A stretch of 64,000 bases of DNA from Ixodes scapularis (GCF_016920785.2 NW_024609879.1:14943145-15007144), one strand, 5' to 3'; positions 1 to 12,022 are shown, counted from the stretch's first letter. Numbers and translations are program-made. Notes: generated by a model from the letters alone, not told the origin.

Positions 1-584
1 TAACGTAATAAGCAAGTAAAATAAAACCTCTCCTACCTTGGAAGAACAGCTTAGAATACTGGGTAGCGGTAGCAAGGTTACTTCGACAATTTGTGCTATC
101 AACACGACCTGCACTTCAACATTAAATAACCAAATCCGCTCGACAGCACCTAACGATTCTATTATAAATGAAGAGTAAAAAAACGCGCTACATAAAAAGG
201 ATCGTCGACATTCCGAATAAACCCGCCTTTGTACTGACACGGTTTCCTTTGAATACTGCGGGAAACTCCTCGAAAAGTTTGGCGGTAGAACCGCAGAACC
301 TGCCGCCCATTCTCCGCAGAGCCCACCGCGTCGTCAGCTACCGTAAGGTGATTTGGGCTCAAAACAAGACTCCTTCACTCGCTCAGACCATAGCAAGTGC
401 TGCAAATTCTTTTAGAGTGTTTACCTGTGATATTAAAATTAGTTTTCACACGATGAAAGGCCCAGATTTTTATAGAAAGGCCTGCATTCTTCTATACCCC
501 AACACGTCCATCGTGCAAGAGTTGGAACCATTTTGGCATTCGCCGCTACTCGCCGAGTGGGGGCGCTACGGTTAGCGTTACTCT
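1..584. other. No recognised gene (left edge)
   Basis: A plus-strand frame stays open over 168-575 (135 codons), but I see no domain, signal peptide or family motif in it, and the opposite strand is also partly open. The LINE remnant begins at about 585. This is probably non-coding flank or very decayed repeat. Confidence 0.4.
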
Positions 585-3453
585 TGGAGATGTTTACTGA
601 TGTACAGGGACAGGTGCTAAAGAGGAAAACACAGAAAAATGATTGACTGCATATCAAGAGACCATTAGTGAACTAGGGGAAGGCTCCGAAATAATTATTA
701 TGGGACACATGAATGCCCATATTGGAGGGTCTGGATGGGGTATACGGACTCAACTGGAAGCATGTTACTAGAACTGGTGGAAAAACATGACTTAGGTTTC
801 TATGTGAATTACCGAGTCAGAGAGTGTGAATGGGGCACATAACTTGGGAAACTGGCAATCTGCATTCAACTATGGATTACGTACTCATGTCACACAAAAT
901 ATGTGGTAAGCTACAAGTAATGAAAATAGATGAAGAAGGTTCTAAAAGTCTTGGTAGTGATCACAAACGTATTAAGCTGAATTCTTGCCAGAGAAGTAAA
1001 TGCTGAGGACTAGTCAACATAATTCAAAGCAAACTTTCTGCAGCGACAAAGAGCTGGAAATAGTTGTTGAATGTAAGAATAGACGCAGCAAGTTTCAGGG
1101 CAATGGTATACAGATTGGACCTATGAGAGCCTAACTAGGCTTTTTGCTCTAGAACTAGACAAAGTTCAGAGTAAACGAAAGGGGAAGCAAGGACATAGAC
1201 CCAATAACGCTGGTGGGACAAAGAAGTGAAGCGAGCGATACAAAAACGTCAGGAAGCCTCTAGAGAACACAGGTATTTCAAGCGTAGTGGGGCAGTTCCG
1301 AAAACGGAAGTAAAAAGACGAAATGGGACAATTTTATAACATGTCGCCGAGAGGCATCCAGTTTGATTAATGCGAAAATTCGGAGAGAAAGGTGAGGAAG
1401 GATGCGATGAGTAATGTAAGTAAGAAAGACAGAAATGCTGCCAAGAAGTTTTCGGGAGCAGTTGAACTCACTCGGTGAAGAACGACGCAAGCTAGACAGA
1501 GGTTCATACTCTCGCATCAGGGAGAGTCAATTAGAGGGAGATGATGCGATACAACTATATAGGAGCAGTGATGGAGGAGAAATTTTTGGGAACGTGGTAC
1601 ATGTGAGAAGATAGGAGAACCGAAGGAAAGTAGCAGTCCAGTTTGTGACATCGCGGATTTTGGACAAAGAGAATGGGAAAAGGCGGAGCCGAACAGTCCC
1701 TAGTGGCACTTCGACAGGCACAGATGGCATCCCTATCAAGGCTGGGTGAAGAATTTGGGTCCTAAATCTAAGGCAAAACTAAGGAAGGTAAGTAGAGTAC
1801 CATGATAACAAAAGGAAAATATTCCAGATGAATGGAAGGCTTAGTAGGAGTATGAGTAAGATATATAAAGGAAAGGGATGTAAGTCTGATATTAGGAATT
1901 ATCGTCCCATAACCGTGACACCGGTTTATTTACAGGTTAATAATGCAGATTATAAAGAACAGACTGGAGGAAATGGGTAGATTCTGAGGGCAATACTGGG
2001 CGAGTTACAGAACGGGAGTTTCGGAAACAAAGAAGGGTTGGATGACAATTTATTTTCTCTTATACAGTGCATAGAAATAGCGCAAAAAGAAAACCGACAG
2101 CTCTGGCTGGCATTTCTGGATGTCAAGGGTGCCTATGACATTGTGGACCAAAGGAACCTGTGGGACATAATGGAGAGCTTAAACCTAGATGAACGGACTA
2201 ACAGCACTTATTAAGGAACATTTACAAAGATAACAAGGTGATTATGACATCGGAAGGAAAGGCGACAGGGGAAAATAGAGATAAGACGAGGCCTTAGGCA
2301 GGGGTGCCCGTTATCACCTTTGCTGTTTTAATGTTGTATCTGAGAGGATTAGAGGATAGACTAGAGAAGATGTGGGCTTGGATTCGACCTTTTCTTACAG
2401 TAAGCTAGGCCAAAAAATTCAGCAATCATTACCGGGATTGATGGTATGCGGATGATATCGTACTAATGGCTAAAAACATGACAGGAGTTGCAGGAATTAA
2501 TGAGCATCTGTGGTAGGGAAAGGAGAGGAATTAGGTTTAGAATTCAGTAGGCGAAAAATCAGCAGTCATGATTTTTAACGAGAGGATGAAGTTCGAGAGG
2601 CTGAAAAATACAGAATATTACAGTTGAGAGAGCTAGTGTAAATACAAGTATTCTAGGAGTATGGTTATGTGATGGTGCAGAATATCTCAGAGAGCATGAA
2701 AAGTATACAATAGGTGAGGGCAACAGAAATGCAGCTGTAATGAAAAATAGAGCACTTTGTAATTACAACAGGTATGAGGTGGTGAGAGAGATTTGGAACA
2801 GCGGGGTCATGGTGCCTGGCTTGACTTTTGGAAACGTGGTGCTATCCATGAAATCCAAAGTGCATGCGAGACTAGAAATAGAACAGCGCGGAGTAGGTAG
2901 ACTGGCTTTGGGGGCACATTGCAAAAACGCCAAACCAGGGGAGTACAAGGAGACATGGGATAGGCGTCATTTAGAGAGCAGGGAAGCGGTGAGCACGATA
3001 GAATTTGAGGATTTGGTTGAGGCAAGATGGATGGGTGGCAATGGTTACAAAAAGGTTTTCAGCTATTTATACATGAGGAGTGTAGACACAAAGTGGAGAC
3101 AGCGCACTAGGAAATTAAAGAGTGAAGTTTTTTGGGCTAGAGCGAAGATGCGGAAGAGCAAGTCTCAGTTAATAAGAAAGTTAAGGCCACAGAAAGAAAT
3201 CGGTGGCTAGAGGGAATGCAGACAAAGACGGCTCTGGAAAGCTATAGATTAAACAAAACAGCTATTGCCAAAGAAAGCATTTATGACAATTCTAGGGGAA
3301 GCTCATTGCTGTTTGAGGCGAGGACGGGTGTTCTGCGAATCAGAACATACAGAGTGAAGTACCAGGAAATGGATACAGTGTGCACTGCTTGTGGAGTGGA
3401 GGACGAGACGGCTGAGCACTTGATACTCTACTGTAAAGGGCTTCACCCTATGC
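585..3453 (+). mobile_element. LINE copy 1, degenerate non-LTR retrotransposon
   Basis: Translation across many frameshifts gives the order of a non-LTR retrotransposon. An endonuclease segment at about 640-1000 has an MGHMNAHIGG-like motif and a late SDHKRI-like motif. Reverse transcriptase follows at about 1880-2480, with NYRPI, a LAFLDVKGAYD block, RQGCPLSPLLF and an ADDIVLM catalytic box. A C-terminal region runs to 3453. The same family recurs at 24093-26592, which gives an independent alignment. Stops and indels are frequent, so the copy is dead. Its normal 3' end is missing: the sequence matches copy 2 as far as CCCTATGCC and then runs into CATC repeats and the minisatellite. Clade is not assigned; this is not the CR1/L2-like type at 12023-15122. 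Confidence 0.85.
2740..3453 (+). pseudogene. LINE copy 1 C-terminal region with zinc-binding motif
   Basis: This is the region after the reverse transcriptase catalytic core. Near 3390-3430 there is a Cys-x2-Cys ... His ... Cys pattern (CTACGVEDETAEHLILYC), the nucleic-acid-binding cysteine/histidine motif common at the C-terminus of LINE proteins. An uninterrupted stretch covers 2740-3210, then the frame shifts. The homologous part of copy 2 is 24930-26190. It is pseudogenic because the 5' parts of the ORF are broken. Confidence 0.75.
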
Positions 3454-3474
3454 CATCCATCCATCCATCCATCC
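3453..3474 (+). repeat. CATC microsatellite tract joining LINE to minisatellite
   Basis: Five or so CATC/ATCC units directly follow the LINE body and change over a few bases into CCGTCCGTCC and then the 9-bp minisatellite. LINE copy 2 ends in the same kind of CATC tract (26571-26592), so this tract is most simply the LINE's own 3' tail brought next to an internal LINE site. Confidence 0.8.
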
Positions 3475-5805
3475 GTCCGTCCGGTCCGTCGGGTCCGTCC
3501 CGGTCCGTCGGGTCCGTCCGGTCCGTCGGGTCCGTCCGGTCCGTCGGGTCCGTCCGGTCCGTCGGGTCCGTCCGGTCGTCGGGTCCGTCCGGTCCGTCGG
3601 GTCCGTCCGGTCCGTCGGGTCCGTCCGGTCCGTCGGGTCCGTCCGGTCCGTCGGGTCCGTCCGGTCCGTCGGGTCCGTCCGGTCCGTCGGGTCCGTCCGG
3701 TCCGTCGGGTCCGTCCGGTCCGTCGGGTCCGTCCGGTCCCGTCGGTCGGGTCCGTCCGGTCCGTCGGGTCCGTCCGGTCCGTCGGGTCCGTCCGGTCCGT
3801 CGGGTCCGTCCGGTCCGTCGGGTCCGTCCGGTCCGTCGGGTCCGTCCGGTCCGTCGGGTCCGTCCGGTCCGTCGGGTCCGTCCGGTCCGTCGGGTCCGTC
3901 CGGTCCGTCGGGTCCGTCCGGTCCGTCGGGTCCGTCCGGTCCGTCGGGTCCGTCGGTCCGTCGGGTCCGTCCGGTCCGTCGGGTCCGTCCGGTCCGTCGG
4001 GTCCGTCCGGTCCGTCGGGTCCGTCCGGTCCGTCGGGTCCGTCCGTCCGTCGGGTCCGTCCGGTCCGTCGGGTCCGTCCGGTCCGTCGGGTCCGTCCGGT
4101 CCGTCGGGTCCGTCCGGTCCGTCGGGTCCGTCCGGTCCGTCGGGTCCGTCCGGTCCGTCGGGTCCGTCCGGTCCGTCGGGTCCGTCCGGTCCGTCGGGTC
4201 CGTCCTGTCCGTCGGGTCCGTCCGGTCCGTCGGGTCCGTCCGGTCCGTCGGGTCCGTCCGGTCCGTCGGGTCCGTCCGGTCCGTCAGGGTCCGTCCGGTC
4301 CGTCGGGTCCGTCCGGTCCGTCGGGTCCGTCCGGTCCGTCGGGTCCGTCCGGTCCGTCGGGTCCGTCCGGTCCGTCGGGTCCGTCCGGTCCGTCGGGTCC
4401 GTCCGGTCCGTCGGGTCCGTCCGGTCCGTCGGGTCCGTCGGTCCGTCGGGTCCGTCCGGTCCGTCGGGTTCGTCCGGTCCGTCGGGTCCGTCCGGTCCGT
4501 CGGGTCCGTCCGGTCCGTCGGGTCCGTCCGGTCCGTCGGGTCCGTCCGGTCCGTCGGGTCCGTCCGGTCCGTCGGGTCCGTCCGGTCCGTCCGGTCCGTC
4601 CGGTCCGTCCGGTCCGTCCGGTCCGTCCGGTCCGTCCGGTCCGTCCGGTCCGTCCGGTCCGTCCGGTCCGTCGGTCCGTCCGGTCCGTCCGGTCCGTCCG
4701 GTCCGTCGGGTCCGTCCGGTCCGTCGGGTCCGTCCGGTCCGTCGGGTCCGGTCCGGTCCGTCGGGTCCGTCCGGTCCGTCGGGTCCGTCCGGTCCGTCGG
4801 GTCCGTCCGGTCCGTCGGGTCCGTCCGGTCCGTCGGGTCCGTCCGGTCCGTCGGGTCCGTCCGGTCCGTCGGGTCCGTCCGGTCCGTCGGGTCCGTCCGG
4901 TCCGTCGGGTCCGTCCGGTCCGTCGGGTCCGTCCGGTCCGTCGGGTCCGTCCGGTCCGTCGGGTCCGTCCGGTCCGTCGGGTCCGTCCGGTCCGTCGGGT
5001 CCGTCCGGTCCGTCGGGTCCGTCCGGTCCGTCGGGTCCGTCCGGTCCGTCGGGTCCGTCCGGTCCGTCGGGTCCGTCCGGTCCGTCGTCGGGTCCGTCCG
5101 GTCCGTCGGGTCCGTCCGGTCCGTCGGGTCCGTCCGGTCCGTCGGGTCCGTCCGGTCCGTCGGGTCCGTCCGGTCCGTCGGGTCCGTCCGGTCCGTCGGG
5201 GTCCGTCCGGTCCGTCGGGTCCGTCCGGTCCGTCGGGTCCGTCCGGTCCGTCGGGTCCGTCCGGTCCGTCGGGTCCGTCCGCGGTCCGTCGGGTCCGTCC
5301 GGTCCGTCGGGTCCGTCCGGTCCGTCGGGTCCGTCCGGTCCGTCGGGTCCGTCCGGGTCCGTCGGGTCCGTCGGTCCGTCGGGTCCGTCCGGTCCGTCGG
5401 GTCCGTCCGGTCCGTCGGGTCCGTCCGGTCCGTCGGGTCCGTCGGTCCGTCGGGTCCGTCCGGTCCGTCGGGTCCGTCCGGTCCGTCGGGTCCGTCCGGT
5501 CCGTCGGGTCCGTCGTCCGTCGGGTCCGTCCGGTCCGTCGGTCCGTCCGGTCCGTCGGGTCCGTCCGGTCCGTCGGTCCGTCCGGTCCGTCGGGTCCGTC
5601 CGGTCCGTCGGGTCCGTCCGGGTCCGTCGGGTCCGTCCGGTCCGTCCGGTCCGTCGGTCCGTCCGGTCCGTCGGTCGTCCGGTCCGTCCGGTCCGTCCGG
5701 TCCGTCCGGTCCGTCCGGTCCGTCCGGTCCGTCCGGTCCGTCCGGTCCGTCCGGTCCGTCGGGTCCGTCCGGGTCCGTCGGTCGGTCCGTCCGGTCCGTC
5801 GGTCG
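3475..5805. repeat. GC-rich minisatellite, mixed 18-bp zone
   Basis: The repeat alternates two 9-mers, GGTCCGTCC and GGTCCGTCG, giving an 18-bp higher-order unit over most of the zone. Two short stretches (about 4585-4680 and 5640-5760) are pure GGTCCGTCC. Occasional 1-3 bp deletions or insertions shift the phase. Because the unit length is a multiple of three and contains no stop codon, several frames on both strands remain open for thousands of bases. These are not genes. Confidence 0.97.
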
Positions 5806-8800
5806 GTCCGTCGGGTCCGTCGGGTCCGTCGGGTCCGTCGGGTCCGTCGGGTCCGTCGGGTCCGTCGGGTCCGTCGGGTCCGTCGGGTCCGTCGGGTCCG
5901 TCGGGTCCGTCGGGTCGTCGGGTCCGTTCGGGTCCGTCGGGTCCGTCGGGTCCGTCGGGTCCGTCGGGTCCGTCGGGTCCGTCGGGTCCGTCGGGTCCGT
6001 CGGGTCCGTCGGGTCCGTCGGGTCCGTCGGGTCCGTCGGGTCCGTCGGGTCCGTCGGGTCCGTCGGGTCCGTCGGGTCCGTCGGGTCCGTCGGGTCCGTC
6101 GGGTCCGTCGGGTCCGTCGGGTCCGTCGGGTCCGTCGGGTCCGTCGGTCCGTCGGGTCCGTCGGGTCCGTCGGGTCCGTCGGGTCCGTCGGGTCCGTCGG
6201 GTCCGTCGGGTCCGTCGGGTCGTCGGGTCCGTCGGGTCCGTCGGGTCCGTCGGGTCCGTCGGGTCCGTCGGGTCCGCGGTCGTCGGGTCCGTCGGGTCCG
6301 TCGGGTCCGTCGGGTCCGTCGGGTCCGTCGGGTCCGTCGGGTCCGTCGGGTCCGTCGGGTCCGGGTCCGTCGGGTCCGTCGGGTCCGTCGGGTCCGTCGG
6401 GTCCGTCGGGTCCGTCGGGTCCGTCGGGTCCGTCGGGTCCGTCGGGTCCGTCGGGTCCGTCGGGTCCGTCGGGTCCGTCGGGTCCGTCGGGTCCGTCGGT
6501 CCGTCGGGGTCCGTCGGGTCCGTCGGGTCCGTCGGGTCCGTCGGGTCCGTCGGGTCCGTCGGGTCCGTCGGGTCCGTCGGGTCCGTCGGGTCCGTCGGGT
6601 CCGTCGGGTCCGTCGGGTCCGTCGGGTCCGTCGGGTCCGTCGGGTCCGTCGGGTCCGTCGGGTCCGTCGGGTCCGTCGGGTCCGTCGGTCCGTCGGGTCC
6701 GTCGGGTCCGTCGGGTCCGTCGGGTCCGTCGGGTCCGTCGGGTCCGTCGGGTCCGTCGGGTCCGTCGGGTCCGTCGGGTCCGTCGGGTCCGTCGGGTCCG
6801 TCGGGTCCGTCGGGTCCGTCGGGTCGTCGGGTCCGTCGGGTCCGTCGGGTCCGTCGGGTCCGTCGGGTCCGTCGGGTCCGTCGGGTCCGTCGGGTCCGTC
6901 GGGTCCGTCGGGTCCGTCGGGTCCGTCGGGTCCGTCGGGTCCGTCGGGTCCGTCGGGTCCGTCGGGTCCGTCGGGTCCGTCGGGTCCGTCGGGTCCGTCG
7001 GGTCCGTCGGGTCCGTCGGGTCCGTCGGGTCCGTCGGGTCCGTCGGGTCCGTCGGGTCCGTCGGGTCCGTCGGGTCCGTCGGGTCCGTCGGGGTCCGTCG
7101 GGTCCGTCGGGTCCGTCGGGTCCGTCGGGTCCGTCGGGTCCGTCGGGTCCGTCGGGTCCGTCGGGTCCGTCGGGTCCGTCGGGTCCGTCGGTCCGTCGGG
7201 TCCGTCGGGTCCGTCGGGTCCGTCGGGTCCGTCGGGTCCGTCGGGTCCGTCGGGTCCGTCGGGTCCGTCGGGTCCGTCGGGTCCGTCGGGTCCGTCGGGT
7301 CCGTCGGGTCCGTCGGGTCCGTCGGGTCGGTCCGTCGGGTCCGTCGGGTCCGTCGGGGTCCGTCGGGTCCGTCGGGTCCGTCGGGTCCGTCGGGTCCGTC
7401 GGGTCCGTCGGTCCGTCGGGTCCGTCGGGTCCGTCGGGTCCGTCGGGTCCGTCGGGTCGCGTCGGTCCGTCGGGTCCGTCGGGTCCGTCGGGTCCGTCGG
7501 GTCCGTCGGGTCCGTCGGGTCCGTCGGGTCCGTCGGGTCCGTCGGGTCCGTCGGGTCCGTCGGGTCCGTCGGGTCCGTCGGGTCCGTCGGGTCCGTCGGG
7601 TCCGTCGGGTCCGTCGGGTCCGTCGGGTCCGTCGGGTCCGTCGGGTCCGTCGGGTCCGTCGGGTCCGTCGGGTCCGTCGGGTCCGTCGGGTCCGTCGGGT
7701 CCGTCGGGTCCGTCGGGTCCGTCGGGTCCGTCGGGTCCGTCGGGTCCGTCGGGTCCGTCGGGTCCGTCGGGTCCGTCGGGTCCGTCGGGTCCGTCGGGTC
7801 CGTCGGGTCCGTCGGGTCCGTCGGGTCCGTCGGGTCCGTCGGGTCCGTCGGGTCCGTCGGGTCCGTCGGGTCCGTCGGGTCCGTCGGGTCCGTCGGGTCC
7901 GTCGGGTCCGTCGGGTCCGTCGGGTCCGTCGGGTCCGTCGGGTCCGTCGGGTCCGTCGGGTCCGTCGGGTCCGTCGGGTCCGTCGGGTCCGTCGGGTCCG
8001 TCGGGTCCGTCGGGTCCGTCGGGTCCGTCGGGTCCGTCGGGTCCGTCGGGTCCGTCGGGTCCGTCGGGTCCGTCGGGTCCGTCGGGTCCGTCGGGTCCGT
8101 CGGGTCCGTCGGGTCCGTCGGGTCCGTCGGGTCCGTCGGGTCCGTCGGGTCCGTCGGGTCCGTCGGGTCCGTCGGGTCCGTCGGGTCCGTCGGGTCCGTC
8201 GGGTCCGTCGGGTCCGTCGGGTCCGTCGGGTCCGTCGGGTCCGTCGGGTCCGTCGGGTCCGTCGGGTCCGTCGGGTCCGTCGGGTCCGTCGGGTCCGTCG
8301 GGTCCGTCGGGTCCGTCGGGTCCGTCGGGTCCGTCGGTCCGTCGGGTCCGTCGGGTCCGTCGGGTCCGTCGGGTCCGTCGGGTCCGTCGGGTCCGTCGGG
8401 TCCGTCGGGTCCGTCGGGTCCGTCGGGTCCGTCGGGTCCGTCGGGTCCGTCGGGTCCGTCGGGTCCGTCGGGTCCGTCGGGTCCGTCGGGTCCGTCGGGT
8501 CCGTCGGGTCCGTCGGGTCCGTCGGGTCCGTCGGGTCCGTCGGGTCCGTCGGGTCCGTCGGGTCCGTCGGGTCCGTCGGGTCCGTCGGGTCCGTCGGGTC
8601 CGTCGGGTCCGTCGGGTCCGTCGGGTCCGTCGGGTCCGTCGGGTCCGTCGGGTCCGTCGGGTCCGTCGGGTCCGTCGGGTCCGTCGGGTCCGTCGGGTCC
8701 GTCGGGTCCGTCGGGTCCGTCGGGTCCGTCGGGTCCGTCGGGTCCGTCGGGTCCGTCGGGTCCGTCGGGTCCGTCGGGTCCGTCGGGTCCGTCGGGTCCG

Positions 8801-8973
8801 TCGGGTCCGTCGGGTCCGTCGGGTCCGTCGGGTCCGTCGGGTCCGTCGGGTCCGTCGGGTCCGTCGGGTCCGTGGGTCCGTCGGGTCCGTCGGGTCCGTC
8901 GGGTCCGTCGGGTCCGTCGGGTCCGTCGGGTCCGTCGGGTCCGTCGGGTCCGTCGGGTCCGTCGGGTCCGTCG
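5806..8973. repeat. GC-rich minisatellite, homogeneous 9-bp zone
   Basis: This zone is an almost perfect tandem array of GGTCCGTCG, about 350 units by length, with a few scattered one- or two-base slips. It ends abruptly at 8973 in unique sequence. Each unit carries two CpG dinucleotides and one GGTCC, so the array is extremely CpG-dense. Such arrays collapse or expand easily in assembly, so the length is uncertain. Confidence 0.97.
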
Positions 8974-10199
8974 CTGCACCTGCTTCACGCCACCACCGCA
9001 AGGGCGCCATCTCCCCACACAAAGAAGACGAGGCTTGTCCGCTGCGCACTGTCTACTACCGCAATCCATATGGTTCTAGTATTTTCGGATCCCATATTTC
9101 ATAGTGGAAGAGTTGCAACATATGCAGTTTCCAAAAGTGAATAAGTGCAGTGGTCGATATGTATGATTAACCGCAAATTACAAACCAGACAGACGAGCTG
9201 CTAAACGTTCAAAATGTCGAAGCAGCGAGCACTGCGAGTTTTTATTTCTTAGACCAAGGACCGGTCGAAGAACTGCAGGTGAAGAGATATTGCAACGGCA
9301 AGGGCAAAATAAGCCGCTCATCTACAGAAAAAAAAACAGCGATGACAGGTTTGGGAGGGGGGAGTGTGTACCTAAAGAAATGACTGGTGTCAATAACTCC
9401 TTAGGAACCCGCAGTAATGAGCGTGGTGTTCAAGATTAATGCTTTTCATGGAGAAATATTTTGGTTTACCCGATGTCGTCCATGTTCAATTAGCCGTCCT
9501 GGAGTTTGATGTATGTCCTAAGCTGCTTCAAAGAAATTAGATGTCTAGTGCCCCCAATAGTTCTCTACTTAGCATGTTTTTCTGGTTATATTCAAAGTGA
9601 TATCATCTGGAATGAACATCGGTGCAAACTGGCCGCGAGAAATGCCCAAAGTTCCCCCGAGAATAAGCAGTTTCTTATATCTTGGAGTGATAAATATAAT
9701 TGGAAGACCTACATTTGACTTCAGTTTTTATCTTTTTGCCTTCTTAAATTAATTGCATCTTTTTACCTATTACATATTTTGGCTACTTCCAATTTTTCCC
9801 ATTTATTTCCTTCAAACAAATCTGACTTCATTTATGGCTTTACACAATACCTTGGGCTTTATGCCCAAATGGCAGGGTTGTAATGCAATCAGTGAGATTG
9901 ATACATAAATTACAATAGAGTTTGAGATTTTTGCTGTCTGTGAATATTGCGTATTTGCGTGCAAGTGTCTTCTTTGTGCTTTTTTCTCCTGTTCCACCGA
10001 CACTGAAACATTTTTTCACACCATTCTCTGAAAGCGACTGCTTCCTGTCCGTTGCAAAACTAGACCGGCGTGGAATGTTTCCTACAAAATATGGCATAGT
10101 CACAGCCTTCCAAGTTACAGTTGATGTCAAAGCAGTAACCCCTGTACAGAATTAGTTATTCTGAACCTCTTCCTGCAAATTTCGTAGATATTTCAAGAT
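8974..10199. other. Intergenic, no gene recognised
   Basis: Unique sequence follows the minisatellite and becomes AT-rich. Short open frames (for example 9506-9718 and 9922-10155) show no recognisable domain. Confidence 0.5.
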
Positions 10200-10432
10200 C
10201 ACGGGGCTCGATTAGAACAATATGTGGATGGAAGGTAACGGCTGTACTTATTAGGATGGGCGGTATATCAAATAAACTTCAACTAAATGAGTCTGAAACC
10301 AAATATGTAATATTTCAGCCTATCTATAAACGCGATAACGACCCGTCATTATTAAATCTAGCAATGCAATTTTAGAACAAGTGACAGAATATAAAATTCT
10401 TGGGGTTTAGTTTAACGAAGAACTAACGTGGA
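10200..10432 (+). mobile_element. LINE-A, left part (split by PLE)
   Basis: Translation with one or two stops gives the post-catalytic part of a CR1/jockey-like reverse transcriptase: NKLQLNESETKYVIF, then a LGV-x-FNEELTW block. The protein resumes in register at 16698 after the PLE insertion. It is decayed. Confidence 0.75.
10421..10432 (+). repeat. Left 12-bp TSD of PLE inverted dimer
   Basis: AACTAACGTGGA here is repeated exactly at 16698-16709, bracketing the PLE insertion inside LINE-A. Removing one copy and the intervening DNA restores the LINE-A reading frame across the junction. Confidence 0.85.
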
Positions 10433-11593
10433 GTAGAGTAGACAGTTGGGCGAGTTGGTAGTTATTGAACATAGTGACAGTTGCGCACACAAGGGCAAGG
10501 ACAGAGAAGAGGAACACGTAGACGACAAACAAGCGCACACTCACAACTCATGTATTAACGAAAGAAGAAAAGAAAGTGGTACAGAACGCGGAATCCGCTC
10601 GAGCGTTGGCCACACAGGCACGAGAGACCAGAGGCCCGAGGGCTCGAGGGGTACTGTTACAATTACCCACACGAAAATGATTTTAAAAAGGCAATTTCCT
10701 CCTCTGTTAATGACGCAGACGGAAAGCTGACACATCGCTCGCCCATGCTTAGAATAATGAAAGCTTCAAAAACCTCTCTGGTGTGTTTTTCTCGGTACCT
10801 GCCTATTATCCTGGTTTCGGCTAAGGATGGCGTACATTTACACGATTTACAGTGAACGGGTAGATGGCCCGCCACCGTAGACTTTAGAGAGAGATTGTGC
10901 TCTCGTAGCCGGTCGTTCACACACCGTCCGGTCTGTCCAACGTAGCTTTTACCACATGAAAGTGGGATACTATATACTACACTCAGGGAGCAGGGCACAT
11001 AAAAGTGGGAGTGGTTCTTGTGGCACGTATGTTTTTTAAAATTGTTTACCTTAGCATGAACTTTTTGACAAATTTGAGCCATTTTTGGGGGGGCTGACAT
11101 CACTAAAGGGACCCCGTAACGGCTAGCCACCTTTTTAAGATTGTGGGAAATTTTATGCATATACGGGACGACCACAATTCTTTCTTTGTCAAAAGCGGGC
11201 TTAGGTTTTTGAACTCCCTTCACTCTCTTGACCAGAGTTCCCACTACCTCAGTCAGCACCTGCATAGGAAAGCCCGAGGATGTCAGCCTCTCAATTTGTG
11301 CTTCAAAACTACATTGGAGGGTATGAAAACAAGACTTATTTGAGGCGCTTGTAAGGCATTACATAGCTATACCCCTTTTACCGACTTTGGAGTGAGAGGA
11401 CGTGTAGTTTAGGATGCCTTTCTTGGAACGAGGGGAAAAGGTCCAGCACAGGTGATTGGGTAGCAGATTAAGCGAAAGGTCCAGAAATTGCAAAATTCCT
11501 TCCTTTGGCGTTTCACAGGTAAAGACAAGTCCCGAACCACATTTGTGGGAAATGTCCATTGTCTTACAGACAACATCATTATCGACCGTTTTT
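10433..11593 (-). mobile_element. PLE inverted partial copy (left arm)
   Basis: This is a 5'-truncated Penelope-like copy on the minus strand, the inverted near-twin of 15573-16697. It holds the 3' part of the RT ORF, the GIY-YIG endonuclease and the 3' UTR. Its outer end carries a GGGCGAGTTGG tail motif that the right arm lacks. The inner end stops at the short A-run corresponding to 15567-15575 in the sense copy. Arms this similar, head to head, are typical of PLE insertion products. Confidence 0.85.
10663..11265 (-). pseudogene. PLE C-terminal GIY-YIG endonuclease, inverted copy
   Basis: Minus-strand frame of about 200 codons. The GIY-YIG-type nuclease core is visible as YSIPLSCGKSYVGQTGR followed by a DRLREHN block and a later His/Cys-rich segment. 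In PLEs this domain nicks the target DNA for priming. It differs from the right-arm copy by only about three residues in 200, so the duplication is young or gene-converted. It lacks most of the RT domain, so it is not autonomous. Confidence 0.85.
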
Positions 11594-12022
11594 ATACGAC
11601 CTCGATGTATATCGGAATGTGTTGACGCCATTTCTGTCTCGGGGAAAGTCCAGACCCAGGATCCTATGCGTCTGGTTAACTTCTTGGTCGACAACCAACA
11701 GCGTGTTTTGGAGGCCGATAAAGAAGGCTCCTTCGTGATAATGCCTGAAGGCATGTATAATGAAAAAGCCTGCACAGCAGTACAAAAGAACTTCCGACAG
11801 GTGCAGATTGTGATGAAAAAAGTGAAGAGCCAGGCTCTCAGTCTGTGTGAACGTCTCACGTTAACACAGTTCGCTGCCAACATCAGAAAAGCAGAAGAGC
11901 TGCACTTAGAAATCTTCTTCAGTGCCAAAACACACAAGGAAGCATGCCCATTCCGAGCTATCGTTACTGAAAGAGGTTCGTGGCAACGGCAAGTATCGAC
12001 ATATCTGCAGAAACACCTTTCA
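11594..12022 (+). pseudogene. PLE sense copy, RT N-terminal part (5'-truncated)
   Basis: The plus-strand frame encodes the N-terminal side of a Penelope-like RT, including EADKEGSFVIMPEGMYN and a block ending STYLQKHL. The reading frame is cut at 12022 by LINE-B and continues at 15131 in the same frame, so this is the 5' half of an interrupted ORF. The true N-terminus of the family is missing because of the 5' truncation at the inverted junction. Confidence 0.8.
12015..12022 (+). repeat. Left 8-bp TSD of LINE-B
   Basis: ACCTTTCA is repeated at 15123-15130. Removing LINE-B plus one copy joins the PLE reading frame without a shift, which supports the exact boundaries. Confidence 0.8.

Noticed and set aside
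168..575. 135-codon plus frame as a host gene
   Set aside because: No domain, no splice context, no similarity recognised; opposite-strand frames overlap.
3475..8973. Telomeric or CRISPR array
   Set aside because: The unit is not the arthropod TTAGG telomere repeat, and there are no spacers, leader or cas genes. It is a continuous minisatellite inside eukaryotic transposon DNA.
3216..9104. Plus frame of 1962 codons and minus frames of 1868 and 1873 codons
   Set aside because: They are the 9-bp minisatellite read through. The unit is a multiple of three without stops, so several frames stay open on both strands.
10446..10730. Small plus and minus frames in PLE 3' UTRs
   Set aside because: They mirror each other in the two inverted arms and have no motif; they are UTR shadows.
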